Part shown: piece after piece, positions 1-7,511 of the stretch
Numbering within the stretch: the stretch's first letter is position 1
Layout: every line of letters starts with the position of its first letter
Program-made: the position numbers and the translations under genes
Source: Chloroflexota bacterium
GTDB taxonomy: Bacteria; Chloroflexota; Dehalococcoidia; CAUJGQ01
Assembly: GCA_963170165.1 (NCBI GenBank)
Contig: CAUJGQ010000037.1
Span: 1 to 64,000 of the forward strand
Direction: 5' to 3'
DNA length: 64,000 nt
The notes under the pieces: model-generated
The model's database searches: none
What the model was told of the DNA's origin: nothing
What the model saw: only the letters and a program-made list of their open reading frames with translations

Positions 1-1
1 C

Positions 2-805
2 GAGTTCATCAGCGCCGTGCTGTTCACGATCACGCTGTCCATCCTGTCGGCGGCGATCTCCGGCCCGCTGCTTGATAAAGCCAACCCCGACGCCACCCCC
101 AATCCCGCCAAGGCGCCCTGGTACTTCCTCAACCTCCAGGAGCTGCTGCTGCACATGCACCCGGCGCTGGCCGGGGTCGTGGTGCCCACCGTGGCGCTGA
201 TCCTGCTGGCGGCGCTCCCCTACTACGACCGCTCCAACCAGGGGCAGGGCGTCTGGTTCGGCGGCTCTCCCAACACCAAGAAGATCACCTGGTTCATGGC
301 GGTGGTCGCCTCCGTCATCTGCGTGCTGCTCGTCCTGTATGACGACGGCAAGCACGTCGTCGCCTACGACCAGCTGCACAAGGCCATCACCGGCGATGAC
401 TGTGTCAATGCCGCCGGCGCCGTGGCCACCTGCTGGCCGGATGAGCTTAACTTCCTGTCCAACCTGCGCGGCCTGCAGACCGGCATCGGCTGGCCGGAGT
501 GGGCCAGCGATATCCCCTATCTGCCGTTTGTGCTGGAAATCCGCGGCCAGGAATTCGAGACGCTGGACCTGCCCGCTTTCCTCGTCGAGCAGTTCATCCC
601 CGTCACCACCATGATCGGCCTGCCGATCGTGCTGTTGCTGGTCATCCGCCGCTGGTTGGGGACCATGGACCGGCGCGATGGCATGATTGCGGTGTTCACG
701 GGGTTCATGGCTGTGTTCGTCGTGCTGACGGTGATCGGTACGGCCTTCCGTGGCCAGGGCCTGGAGCTGGTGTTCCCGTGGGAGGTTCCCACCCATCCCG
801 AGTGA
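2..805 (+). CDS. Cytochrome b C-terminal part of a menaquinol-cytochrome c reductase (5' truncated)
   Basis: Membrane subunit of a bc-type complex that oxidises menaquinol and passes electrons to the Rieske protein. The frame is open to the window edge, so the N-terminus lies outside; a GTG at 17 is internal. The visible 267 residues contain the PWYFLNLQELL block, the variant of the PEWY quinol-site region typical of the C-terminal cytochrome b domain, followed by several hydrophobic segments (around residues 50-70, 95-110, 200-215 and 230-245). The heme-binding four-helix part is not in the window. It is followed by the Rieske and cytochrome c genes, an order expected for a bc operon. A separate subunit-IV-like protein is possible if the b gene is split, but the upstream boundary cannot be seen. 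Confidence 0.88.
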   Translation, partial: EFISAVLFTITLSILSAAISGPLLDKANPDATPNPAKAPWYFLNLQELLLHMHPALAGVVVPTVALILLAALPYYDRSNQGQGVWFGGSPNTKKITWFMAVVASVICVLLVLYDDGKHVVAYDQLHKAITGDDCVNAAGAVATCWPDELNFLSNLRGLQTGIGWPEWASDIPYLPFVLEIRGQEFETLDLPAFLVEQFIPVTTMIGLPIVLLLVIRRWLGTMDRRDGMIAVFTGFMAVFVVLTVIGTAFRGQGLELVFPWEVPTHPE

Positions 806-881
806 CCGATGCCGGTGCTCCCCGGTCCGTGTGTGACGGCAAACTGCGCCTGACCAAGGCGCCGGACATGGTGACGTAACA

Positions 882-2114
882 GTGGCTAACGAACAAATGG
901 ACGAACGCGCACGCCGGATCGCCGAGGCGAAGGCGCGCGCCGAAGCCGCCAAGGCTGCCAAGACTGGCGGTGCGCCGCCGCCCGCGGCCGCTTCCCCCAC
1001 TCCGGCCGCGCCCGCTGCGCCCGCTGCGCCCGCCGGTGGCGACGGTGGCGATGAGCGCGCCCGCCGGATCGCTGAGGCCAAAGCCCGCGCTGAGGCCGCC
1101 AAGGCCGCCGCGGGGGGTGCCGCACCGGCTCCAGCCGCACCGGCTGCGCCAGCTGCTCCGGCCGCCGCTGCCGAGGCGGGTGGCGAGGGTGGAGACGACC
1201 GCGCCTCCCGCATTGCCGCCGCCCGTGCCCGCGCGCAGGCCGCCGCTGCCGCCAAGAGCGGTGGTGCTCCTCCGCCGGCCGCGCCGCAGCGCTCCCCAGA
1301 GGAAGAGGCCGCCCGCCAGGCGCGCCTGGCCGCCGCCCGCGAGAAGGCCGCCGCTGCCTCTGGCGGAGCGGCGCCGGCCGCGGCTGTTGCACCGGCGCCG
1401 GCCGCCGCCCCTGCGCGGGCCGCTACCGCCGCGGCTCCCGCTGCCCGGGCGTTGCCCGCCGGCATGGACGAATGGCGCGTTCCTGCCGCCGCGGCGGGAC
1501 GCGTGGTCACGGCGCGTCCGGACCCGACGGCGGTGGCCGAAGCGCAACTATCGAACGAAGAGGTGGCCAACCTCGTCACCCGCCGCTCCATGATGCGGAC
1601 GTCGTTTTGGGCCGGCCTGGGGGTGATGCTCGCTGGCTTTGTGCTCGGCTTCGTCAACTTCTTCTGGCCGCGCAATGTCAAGGGGTTCGGCACGCAGATC
1701 ACGATCAGCAAAGAGCGCATCCCCGCCGAGGGCGCCGAACCGGCGAAGATCTTCGAAATGAAGGGCTACCTGGTCAACCTTAAGGCGGGCGAAGGTGTGC
1801 CGTCGCAGTTCGCCAGCTTCGGTAACCCTGCCGAGAAGGGCGGCCTGATCGCGCTGTACCAGAAGTGCCCGCATCTTGGATGCGCAGTGCCGTGGCGTGG
1901 TGACTTCGACTTCGAAGGCGTCAAGGGCTGGTTCCGCTGCCCATGCCATGGTTCGACGTACTCCAAGGCCGGCATCCGTGTCTTTGGTCCGGCTCCGCGC
2001 CCCATGGACACCTTTGCCATCACCAAGAATGCGGACGGGTCGATCGTCGTTGACACGGGCAAGATCAACCTGGGTGGCCCGGATAATGCCCAACGGACCA
2101 TTCAGCTGAGCTAG
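882..2114 (+). CDS. Rieske 2Fe-2S protein of the bc complex with an Ala/Pro-rich repeat extension
   Basis: Iron-sulfur subunit of the bc complex, 410 residues, about twice the usual Rieske length. The C-terminal domain has both cluster boxes: CPHLGC (Cys329, His331, Cys334) and CPCHGS (Cys353, Cys355, His356), giving two Cys and two His ligands plus the disulfide pair. One transmembrane anchor lies at about residues 243-262. The first 200 residues are low complexity: four charged helical units (starting near residues 7, 57, 105 and 139) with an ERARRIAEAKARAEAAKAA-like core, separated by Ala/Pro linkers. The N-terminal part is presumably cytoplasmic and the cluster outside. GTG at 882 is used here; ATG at 897 is an equally good start. 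Neither has a clear Shine-Dalgarno. Confidence 0.95.
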   Translation: MANEQMDERARRIAEAKARAEAAKAAKTGGAPPPAAASPTPAAPAAPAAPAGGDGGDERARRIAEAKARAEAAKAAAGGAAPAPAAPAAPAAPAAAAEAGGEGGDDRASRIAAARARAQAAAAAKSGGAPPPAAPQRSPEEEAARQARLAAAREKAAAASGGAAPAAAVAPAPAAAPARAATAAAPAARALPAGMDEWRVPAAAAGRVVTARPDPTAVAEAQLSNEEVANLVTRRSMMRTSFWAGLGVMLAGFVLGFVNFFWPRNVKGFGTQITISKERIPAEGAEPAKIFEMKGYLVNLKAGEGVPSQFASFGNPAEKGGLIALYQKCPHLGCAVPWRGDFDFEGVKGWFRCPCHGSTYSKAGIRVFGPAPRPMDTFAITKNADGSIVVDTGKINLGGPDNAQRTIQLS

Positions 2115-2130
2115 CCGGGGCGCCCCCGGC
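2114..2130 (+). terminator. Short GC-rich hairpin after the Rieske gene
   Basis: Perfect 7-bp inverted repeat GCCGGGG / CCCCGGC with a 3-base loop, starting at the last base of the Rieske stop codon. No U-run follows, so it is more likely a processing or partial attenuation hairpin between Rieske and cytochrome genes than a strong terminator. Confidence 0.4.
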
Positions 2131-2256
2131 AATCCCGAACTGAGGGGGAGGTTCGAGGCGTTTGTGGGTCCCGCGTCCCCGCCACCGCCGTCAGCCCGGG
2201 ATTGCATTCCGGCCAACGGCTCCGTGCGGCCCGGCCTCCCGCCTCAGGATTGACCG

Positions 2257-3114
2257 ATGAACACGAGCAAACAGATCAACGCGATGATCATCCTGATGGC
2301 CATGCTCCTGGTGGGCATCGGGTTCTATACCATCTACGACCCCTTCCGCCAGGAGACCGAGATGGAGCGGACCCGGGAGGAGATCGCCAAGCGCGCCGGC
2401 CACACCTACGCCCGCAACTGCCGTGTCTGTCACGGTGACAACGGCGAAGGTCGCATCGGCCCCGCGCTCAACCCCGAGTTCCGCAACGCTCCCTTGATCA
2501 ACTACACCGACCCCAACAAGTCGGCTGAGAACGCGATTCTCGTGCGCAACACGCTGGAATGCGGTCGTGTCGGCACACGAATGCCCTCATGGGCCATCGA
2601 GCAGGGCGGCGCGCTCAACGACGAGCAGATCCGTCAGTTGGTGATTGCGCTCACCACGCCCAAGGAAGCGGGGCTGTGGAAGCACATCGAAGTGATCACC
2701 CACGAGGATGAGCTGGTCGCCCCCAACCCACCGGTGACCGAGGTGCCGATCACCATCACCGGAGCCACCGGCTACGTCTGCGGTCAGAAGCCCGTTGCCG
2801 CTGCTGCCGCACCGGTGACTGCCCCCGATGCCAAGACGGCCTGGACCATCGTCGCCACCGACAACAAGTTTGACCTGCCGGCCATGGCAGTTCCCGCCGG
2901 TCAAGCCGTCACCATCACCTTGGAGAATAAGGGTGCGGCCCTGCACAACCTCAACATCCAGGGGCTGAAGGACGGCGGCCGTGATGTGAAGACCGATCTG
3001 ATTCCCGGCGGGCAAACAGCCACGCTGCGCTTCACTCCCACCACGCCGGGTGAGCACAAGTTCGTCTGCGATATCCATCCGGAGATGACCGGCACCTTCT
3101 TCATCGTGCAATAG
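2257..3114 (+). CDS. Membrane-anchored cytochrome c fused to a blue-copper (cupredoxin) domain
   Basis: Probable electron acceptor of the bc complex, 285 residues. An N-terminal membrane anchor spans about residues 8-25. A class I cytochrome c domain follows with the heme motif CRVCH (Cys55, Cys58, His59) and a likely distal Met109 in GTRMPSW. After a linker near residues 180-195 comes a plastocyanin-like domain with a complete type 1 copper set: His230, then Cys271, His274 and Met277 in the order C-x2-H-x2-M near the C-terminus. One polypeptide would therefore carry heme and copper centres in series outside the membrane. It lies 142 bp after the Rieske gene on the same strand. A terminal-oxidase-type cytochrome c is an alternative role. 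Confidence 0.92.
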   Translation: MNTSKQINAMIILMAMLLVGIGFYTIYDPFRQETEMERTREEIAKRAGHTYARNCRVCHGDNGEGRIGPALNPEFRNAPLINYTDPNKSAENAILVRNTLECGRVGTRMPSWAIEQGGALNDEQIRQLVIALTTPKEAGLWKHIEVITHEDELVAPNPPVTEVPITITGATGYVCGQKPVAAAAAPVTAPDAKTAWTIVATDNKFDLPAMAVPAGQAVTITLENKGAALHNLNIQGLKDGGRDVKTDLIPGGQTATLRFTPTTPGEHKFVCDIHPEMTGTFFIVQ

Positions 3115-3136
3115 CGTTCGGCTGTCGAAATACCAC

Positions 3137-3175
3137 GCTCGCGCTCGCCGTGGCTGACGCCGGGCGGGCGCGAGC
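3137..3175 (+). terminator. Inverted repeat downstream of the bc operon
   Basis: GCTCGCGC at 3137-3144 and GCGCGAGC at 3168-3175 form a perfect 8-bp stem around a 23-base loop, 22 bp after the cytochrome stop. There is no T-run, so a termination role is only suggested by position. Confidence 0.35.
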
Positions 3176-3210
3176 ACTAACCGGCAGATACTCCGTATAC
3201 GGCTTCTTGC

Positions 3211-3239
3211 TTGACCCTTAGCAGGACGGTCGGTACACT
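3211..3239 (+). promoter_or_regulatory. Sigma70-type promoter for the desulforedoxin pair
   Basis: TTGACC at 3211-3216, a 17-bp spacer, and TACACT at 3234-3239 closely match -35 and -10 consensus. It lies about 90 bp upstream of the first desulforedoxin-like gene. Confidence 0.5.
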
Positions 3240-3257
3240 CCGGCTTCGGATAGGCGG

Positions 3258-3285
3258 TTGTTCGCCTTGACGGCCGGGCTACAAT
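3258..3285 (+). promoter_or_regulatory. Second candidate promoter, TACAAT -10
   Basis: TTGTTC at 3258-3263, 16-bp spacer and TACAAT at 3280-3285, about 44 bp upstream of the GTG at 3329. The -10 is strong and the -35 moderate. It could be the main promoter or a tandem one with 3211-3239. Confidence 0.45.
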
Positions 3286-3328
3286 TGCAGTGATCGGCCA
3301 GCAACCAAGACAAAGGTAGGGAAGGCGC

Positions 3329-3445
3329 GTGGCGAACCAGGTAGGCAAGCGGTACCAGTGCACCAAGTGCAACACCGAGATGATTGTGACCAAAGGCGGG
3401 GTCGGTGAGCTGGCCTGCTGCGGTCAGTCGATGCAACAAAAGTAA
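3329..3445 (+). CDS. Desulforedoxin-like mini-metalloprotein, copy 1 (38 aa)
   Basis: A 38-residue protein starting at GTG with four cysteines in the desulforedoxin arrangement: Cys11-x2-Cys14 and adjacent Cys30-Cys31, with the conserved tail GELACCGQSM resembling the family's LVCCG-x-x-M ending. Desulforedoxins are dimeric proteins that bind iron through four Cys; the same fold forms the N-terminal domain of desulfoferrodoxin. The MANQ-GKR start and overall length match this family closely. The metal could be Fe or Zn. A purine-rich AGGTAGGGAAGG stretch lies just before the start. It is followed 42 bp later by a paralogue with the same N-terminus, and the two have their own promoter region and terminator. 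Confidence 0.8.
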   Translation: MANQVGKRYQCTKCNTEMIVTKGGVGELACCGQSMQQK

Positions 3446-3487
3446 GACTGCCCGCACGGGCACGGACAGAGAGGCGACAGCATCCCC

Positions 3488-3631
3488 ATGGCCAACCAGT
3501 TGGGCAAGCGGTTCCAGTGCAAGTCCTGTAATACCGAGGTGTTGTGCATCAAGCCAGGTGATGGCGAAGTTGCCTGCTGTGGCGTGGCGATGGAGCTGTT
3601 GCAGCCTAAGGTGCTCCCCTCCGCGGACTAG
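3488..3631 (+). CDS. Desulforedoxin-like mini-metalloprotein, copy 2 (47 aa)
   Basis: A 47-residue paralogue of the preceding gene (shared MANQ-GKR-QC start) with Cys11-x2-Cys14 and adjacent Cys30-Cys31 in the desulforedoxin pattern. It differs by one additional cysteine (Cys20) and a 12-residue C-terminal extension. Start is ATG at 3488. Paralogue divergence with all four metal ligands kept indicates both copies are under selection. Role is likely small electron carrier or reactive-oxygen handling, inferred only from the family. A clear intrinsic terminator follows 37 bp after the stop. Confidence 0.8.
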   Translation: MANQLGKRFQCKSCNTEVLCIKPGDGEVACCGVAMELLQPKVLPSAD

Positions 3632-3668
3632 CCACCGGTCCGCCTTCAGCGGCAGTGTGTCATTGGCC

Positions 3669-3694
3669 GGCCCCGCACTGGCGGGGCCGTTTCT
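3669..3694 (+). terminator. Intrinsic terminator of the desulforedoxin pair
   Basis: GGCCCCGC-ACTG-GCGGGGCC is a perfect 8-bp stem with a tetraloop (3669-3688), followed by GTTTCTGT. Position and T-rich tail fit a Rho-independent terminator. Confidence 0.8.
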
Positions 3695-3782
3695 GTGCCT
3701 GCTCGATGCGGTCCGGTAGCTTGCGGCGGTGGTGATCTCCGTGCTGCAATGGCGGATATTCCGTCACCGTCCGGAGCCAGGC

Positions 3783-5606
3783 ATGAGCGCTGCCCCACCG
3801 GTTGATCCGGCCGCCGTCTGGAACATCGCCTACAGCCCCACGCCATACGACCTGTGGACCCGTACGAATGTCGGCGAGGTCTTTCCTGAGGCGGTGACGC
3901 CCCTCACGTTCTCGATCATGGTGCTGCAAAGCGACGCCATCTTCCTCAACGCGCCGGACCGGCTGCGCCTGATTCCGCGCCAGCTGATCAAAGATGGTGT
4001 GCCACCGGCAGTGTTCCGGGCAATCAACGGCCGCATGTTCTACAACACCGGACTGGTGTATCACCTGTTCACCGACGTGTTCGGCCTGCCGTCATGGCTG
4101 TGGATGGTGAACCTTGGTGGCCCGCAGGAGGCCGCGGCGACCGGCCTGCCCCCGCGACCGCTGCGGCCTCGGAGGCTGATCCGCGCACTGCGCGCCGTGC
4201 TCGCTGAGAACTCCCGGCAGCGCCGCGTCATCGCCGCGTATCACCGTGACCGTGAGGCAATGCACCGCCGCGCCCTGGCACTGCGGCGCGAGGTCGTGAC
4301 GGCGCTGACGTTGCCGGCACTGGATCAGCGCATCACCCGGCTGCTGGCGCTGTCGTTGCCGCCACAAGAGCAGCTGTTCGATGGCTCGGCCGCTGCCATC
4401 TCCGCCTTCGGCATGCTGACCGGGTTGTGTCAGCGCTGGTGTGATGACCGAGCACTGGCAAACGACCTTGTCACCGGGCTGGACGCCTACGATACGGCGC
4501 ATGCGACCGTGGCACTGTGGGCCGTGGCGCGGGCTGCCCGCGGTACTGCCGCCGCCGACGTGATCCGCACGTCCTCGCCGGCGGAGTTGACAGCGCGGCT
4601 GGCAGCCACCGATGGCGCCGGGGCGGCGGCGGCGGCGTTGGATACGTTCCTGGAGGACTTCGGTCACCGCGCTTCGGACGAGTTCGAGCTAGCCTCACCA
4701 CGCTGGTCCGATGACCTGTCGTTCATCAGCGCGACGCTGCGGACATACCTGGAAGCTGGTCCCGAAGCCGATCCGGCGGCGCACCTGGTCCGGCAGCAAC
4801 GCCGCCGCCGGGCCGCGGAGCGCGAGGCACAACGGCGGATGCGGGCCGGCCTGCTCCACACCCTGCTGCCGTACCGGCGCCTGGTGTTCCGCCTGGTGTT
4901 GCGCCAGGCGCGCAGCCTGCTGCCCCTGCGCGAGAACCCCAAGCACCTGTTCTTGATGTACCAGGCGGAGCTGCGGCGGTCGCTGCTGGAGATTGGCGGG
5001 CGGCTGGCTGCGGCGGGCATCCTCGCAGACGCAGCAGACCTATTCTTCCTCACGCGGGAGGAGATGACCGCGGCCATCGAGCAGGCAGAACGTGGTGGTG
5101 CGACGCCCGGATTACCGGCGCTGATCGCCGGGCGGCGAGAACTGCTCGAGCGGTTCCGCGCCTGGCAACCTGCGGAGGCCATTCCTGACAGCGCGATTGC
5201 TGCGCTGGAACAGGAGGTCCGCACGGCGCCGGCGGCGGTGGCGGAGCCTGCTTTGCCGGCGACTGGCCCCGGTGAGCTACTCGGGATCGCTGCCTCGGCC
5301 GGAGTAGTGACCGGGCGGGCGCGAGTGGCGCTTAACCCGGACGACGGCGCCGAGATCGAACCGGGTGAGGTGCTGGTCGCACCGTTCACCGATCCAGGCT
5401 GGACACCGCTATTCACCGTGGCTGGCGCGATTGTGATGGACCTGGGCGGGCTGCTGTCCCATGGGGCGATTGTGGCGCGGGAATACGGCATTCCCGCCGT
5501 CGTCAACACCCGTGCTGCGACCCGCCGGATTCGCACAGGACAGCTGGTCACCGTCGATGGTGACCGCGGTACCGTCCGCTGGCAGGATGACGGCGCCGGC
5601 GGCTGA
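3783..5606 (+). CDS. PEP-utilising-enzyme mobile-domain protein lacking an ATP-grasp domain
   Basis: A 607-residue protein of the pyruvate phosphate dikinase / PEP synthase / rifampicin phosphotransferase superfamily. The C-terminal swivelling domain contains GGLLSHGAIVARE, whose His is the phospho-carrier, followed by GIPAVVNT and a VDGDRGTVRW end. The N-terminal WTRTNVGEVFPEAVTPLT segment resembles the middle region of rifampicin-phosphotransferase-like proteins. The usual N-terminal ATP-grasp domain is absent, so phosphate must come from a separate subunit or the activity has changed. An ATG at 3783 with GGAG seven bases upstream is preferred over GTG 3729. A class V aminotransferase follows 20 bp downstream. 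The substrate is unknown; drug phosphorylation should not be assumed. Confidence 0.8.
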   Translation: MSAAPPVDPAAVWNIAYSPTPYDLWTRTNVGEVFPEAVTPLTFSIMVLQSDAIFLNAPDRLRLIPRQLIKDGVPPAVFRAINGRMFYNTGLVYHLFTDVFGLPSWLWMVNLGGPQEAAATGLPPRPLRPRRLIRALRAVLAENSRQRRVIAAYHRDREAMHRRALALRREVVTALTLPALDQRITRLLALSLPPQEQLFDGSAAAISAFGMLTGLCQRWCDDRALANDLVTGLDAYDTAHATVALWAVARAARGTAAADVIRTSSPAELTARLAATDGAGAAAAALDTFLEDFGHRASDEFELASPRWSDDLSFISATLRTYLEAGPEADPAAHLVRQQRRRRAAEREAQRRMRAGLLHTLLPYRRLVFRLVLRQARSLLPLRENPKHLFLMYQAELRRSLLEIGGRLAAAGILADAADLFFLTREEMTAAIEQAERGGATPGLPALIAGRRELLERFRAWQPAEAIPDSAIAALEQEVRTAPAAVAEPALPATGPGELLGIAASAGVVTGRARVALNPDDGAEIEPGEVLVAPFTDPGWTPLFTVAGAIVMDLGGLLSHGAIVAREYGIPAVVNTRAATRRIRTGQLVTVDGDRGTVRWQDDGAGG

Positions 5607-5626
5607 TCGCTTGCGCGATATATGCG

Positions 5627-6844
5627 ATGGAGCGGATGGCAGATATGCGTGAGGCGAGACCGATTGATGTCGTGCGGGCACGGGCCGAGACGCCCGGCTG
5701 TGAGGCGGTCCTGCACCTGAACAACGCTGGGGCAGCGCTCCAGCCGCGGCCGGTGATCGACGCCGTCTTTGGGCACCTACAGCGCGAGACGGAGATCGGC
5801 GGCTACGAAGCGGCAGAGGAGGCACTGAGCCAGCGCGAGGAGGTATACCACGCACTCGCCCGGTTGCTCGGTGCGCACCCCGACGAGATCGCGCTAGTAG
5901 ATAATGCCACCCGCGCCTATGACATGGCCTTTCACGCGCTGCCACTGCAGGATGGCGACGTCGTGGTCACCACGCGCAGCGAGTATCCCAGCAACGTGAT
6001 CGCCATGTTGCGGGCGCAGCACGACCGCCGCATCACGATCCGCTATCTGCCGAACGAGCCGGCCGGCCAGCTTGCGCTGGAGGCGCTGGAGCAGGAACTC
6101 CGTGACCCGCGGGTGAAGGCGGTCAGTATCTCACACGTGCCCACACAGTCCGGCCTGCTACAACCGGCAGCAGAGGCCGGTCGGTTGGTGCGCGCCCGCG
6201 GAGACGTTTGGTACCTGCTGGATGCCACCCAGACGGCTGGTCAGTTTCCGTTGGATGTGCTGGCGCTGGGCTGCGACGCGCTGGCGGCCACGGGACGTAA
6301 GTTCCTGCGCGGACCACGCGCCACCGGCTTCCTGTATGTGCGGCGCGAGCGCCTGGCCGCGCTGGACCCCATCCCGGTGGATCTGCACGCTGCCACCTGG
6401 ACCGGACCGGAGACATATGAACTGCGGGCCGACGCCCGCCGGTTCGAGACCTGGGAGCAGCACATCGCCGGCCTGCTGGGTCTGGGCGCCGCCGCCGACT
6501 ACGCGCTGGCGTGGGGGCTCGATGCCATCTGGGCGCGGATACAGGCGCTGGCCATCCGGTTGCGCGCACTGCTGGCCGAGGTGCCGCGCGTCACCCTGTG
6601 CGACCCCGGCGCTCAGCGCTGCGGTATCGTCACGTTCACGGTCGATGGCTACACCGCCGCTCAGGTGAAAGCCGCCCTGGCCGCACGCACGCGCCGCATC
6701 AACGTGTCCACCTCGACCGTGAACTCCGCCCGCCTGGACTTCACCGCCCGCGGGCTGGATACCGTGGTGCGGTCCTCCGTCCACTATTACCTGACAGAGG
6801 ATGACATGGAGGAGATGGCATCGGCGCTGCGCGCGCTGCCGTGA
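5627..6844 (+). CDS. Class V aminotransferase (PLP-dependent, NifS/epimerase-like)
   Basis: A 405-residue PLP enzyme of aminotransferase class V. The cofactor site is visible as YLLDATQTAGQ (Asp199, pyridine-N contact) and ATGRKFLRGPRATGFLYV with the Schiff-base Lys225. The N-terminal LNNAGAA and NATRAYDMAF segments also fit. There is no cysteine-desulfurase active-site loop that I can recognise, so an isopenicillin-N-epimerase-like or other amino acid lyase/transaminase role is more likely than Fe-S cluster sulfur supply. It lies 20 bp after the PEP-mobile-domain gene and is probably cotranscribed. Starts at 5627, 5636 or 5645 are possible; the GGAG at about 5629 would serve 5645 rather than 5627. 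Confidence 0.88.
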   Translation: MERMADMREARPIDVVRARAETPGCEAVLHLNNAGAALQPRPVIDAVFGHLQRETEIGGYEAAEEALSQREEVYHALARLLGAHPDEIALVDNATRAYDMAFHALPLQDGDVVVTTRSEYPSNVIAMLRAQHDRRITIRYLPNEPAGQLALEALEQELRDPRVKAVSISHVPTQSGLLQPAAEAGRLVRARGDVWYLLDATQTAGQFPLDVLALGCDALAATGRKFLRGPRATGFLYVRRERLAALDPIPVDLHAATWTGPETYELRADARRFETWEQHIAGLLGLGAAADYALAWGLDAIWARIQALAIRLRALLAEVPRVTLCDPGAQRCGIVTFTVDGYTAAQVKAALAARTRRINVSTSTVNSARLDFTARGLDTVVRSSVHYYLTEDDMEEMASALRALP

Positions 6845-6916
6845 ATGGCGGGCATTGCCCGCTGCCCGGCCCCGTTACCTCGCCGCAAACTGGCCGTAAC
6901 TGCAGGGAGGTGCACT

Positions 6917-7147
6917 ATGCCGGCGCGAACCTACAAGAAGATCGAACTGGTCGGCGTCTCAGACAAGGATGTGTCTGACGCCATCCGCAACGCCGTCAAG
7001 CGTGCGGCGCAAACGCTGCGCGGGCTGGACTGGTTTGAGGTACAGGAAATCCGCGGCACGATTGCGGACGGCGATGTCAGCGCCTTCCAGGTGACGGTGA
7101 AGGTCGGCTTTCGTGTCATGTCTGAAAAGGAACTGGAGGACGATTAG
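6917..7147 (+). CDS. Dodecin
   Basis: A 76-residue dodecin, a dodecameric flavin-storage/buffering protein of the cytoplasm. Family features are the YKKIELVGVSDKDVSDAIRNAV start, the conserved Trp (residue 39, LDWFEVQEIRG) that stacks on the flavin, and the FQVTVKVGFRV strand. The start ATG at 6917 has GGGAGG six bases upstream, excluding the longer in-frame start at 6845. Its stop codon interlocks with the stop of the convergent HIT gene. Confidence 0.95.
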   Translation: MPARTYKKIELVGVSDKDVSDAIRNAVKRAAQTLRGLDWFEVQEIRGTIADGDVSAFQVTVKVGFRVMSEKELEDD

Positions 7148-7488
7148 CCCTCCGGTCCCAGCCGGCGGCCGCCGAGCACGTGCATGTGCAGGTGCCAGAC
7201 CGTCATGCCGGCGTCGCCCAGCACGTTGAACGCCAGCCGGTAGCCGCTTTCGGCGATACCCTCCGCACGGGCCGCCGCGGTGGCTGCCGCCAGCATCTGC
7301 GCCAGCACCGGCCCGTGCTCGGCGGTGACGTGCTGGGCGTTGGCGATATGCTGCCTGGGGATGACCAGTAGGTGCACCGGCGCGCGCGGCGCGATGTCGC
7401 GGATGACGAACACCTGATCGTCCTCCCAGACCTTGGGCACCGGCATCGCGCCTGACGCCATCGTGCAGAACAGGCAATCCTCAGCCAT
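7144..7488 (-). CDS. HIT family nucleotide hydrolase (HinT-like)
   Basis: A 114-residue HIT protein, a purine nucleoside phosphoramidase/AMP-lysine hydrolase type enzyme. It has the histidine triad HLHMHVLGG near the C-terminus and an N-terminal CLFC zinc-type pair (with CxxC after MAED). The length is normal for HinT. ATG at 7488 is chosen because GGGAG lies at optimal distance; ATG 7491 and TTG 7494 are in frame. The 3' end shares four bases with the dodecin stop (TTAG). Confidence 0.94.
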   Translation of the reverse strand: MAEDCLFCTMASGAMPVPKVWEDDQVFVIRDIAPRAPVHLLVIPRQHIANAQHVTAEHGPVLAQMLAAATAAARAEGIAESGYRLAFNVLGDAGMTVWHLHMHVLGGRRLGPEG

Positions 7489-7511
7489 CATCAACTCCCG
7501 AATGGTGCAGG

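Noticed and set aside
705-1593. Long frames on both strands across the Rieske repeat region
   Set aside because: They are antisense or shifted copies of the GC-rich Ala/Pro repeat, with Arg/Gly-rich composition and no ribosome site.
4664-5776. 370-residue minus-strand frame opposite the PEP-mobile-domain gene
   Set aside because: Ser/Arg-rich antisense shadow with no motif; the plus strand has the phospho-His domain.
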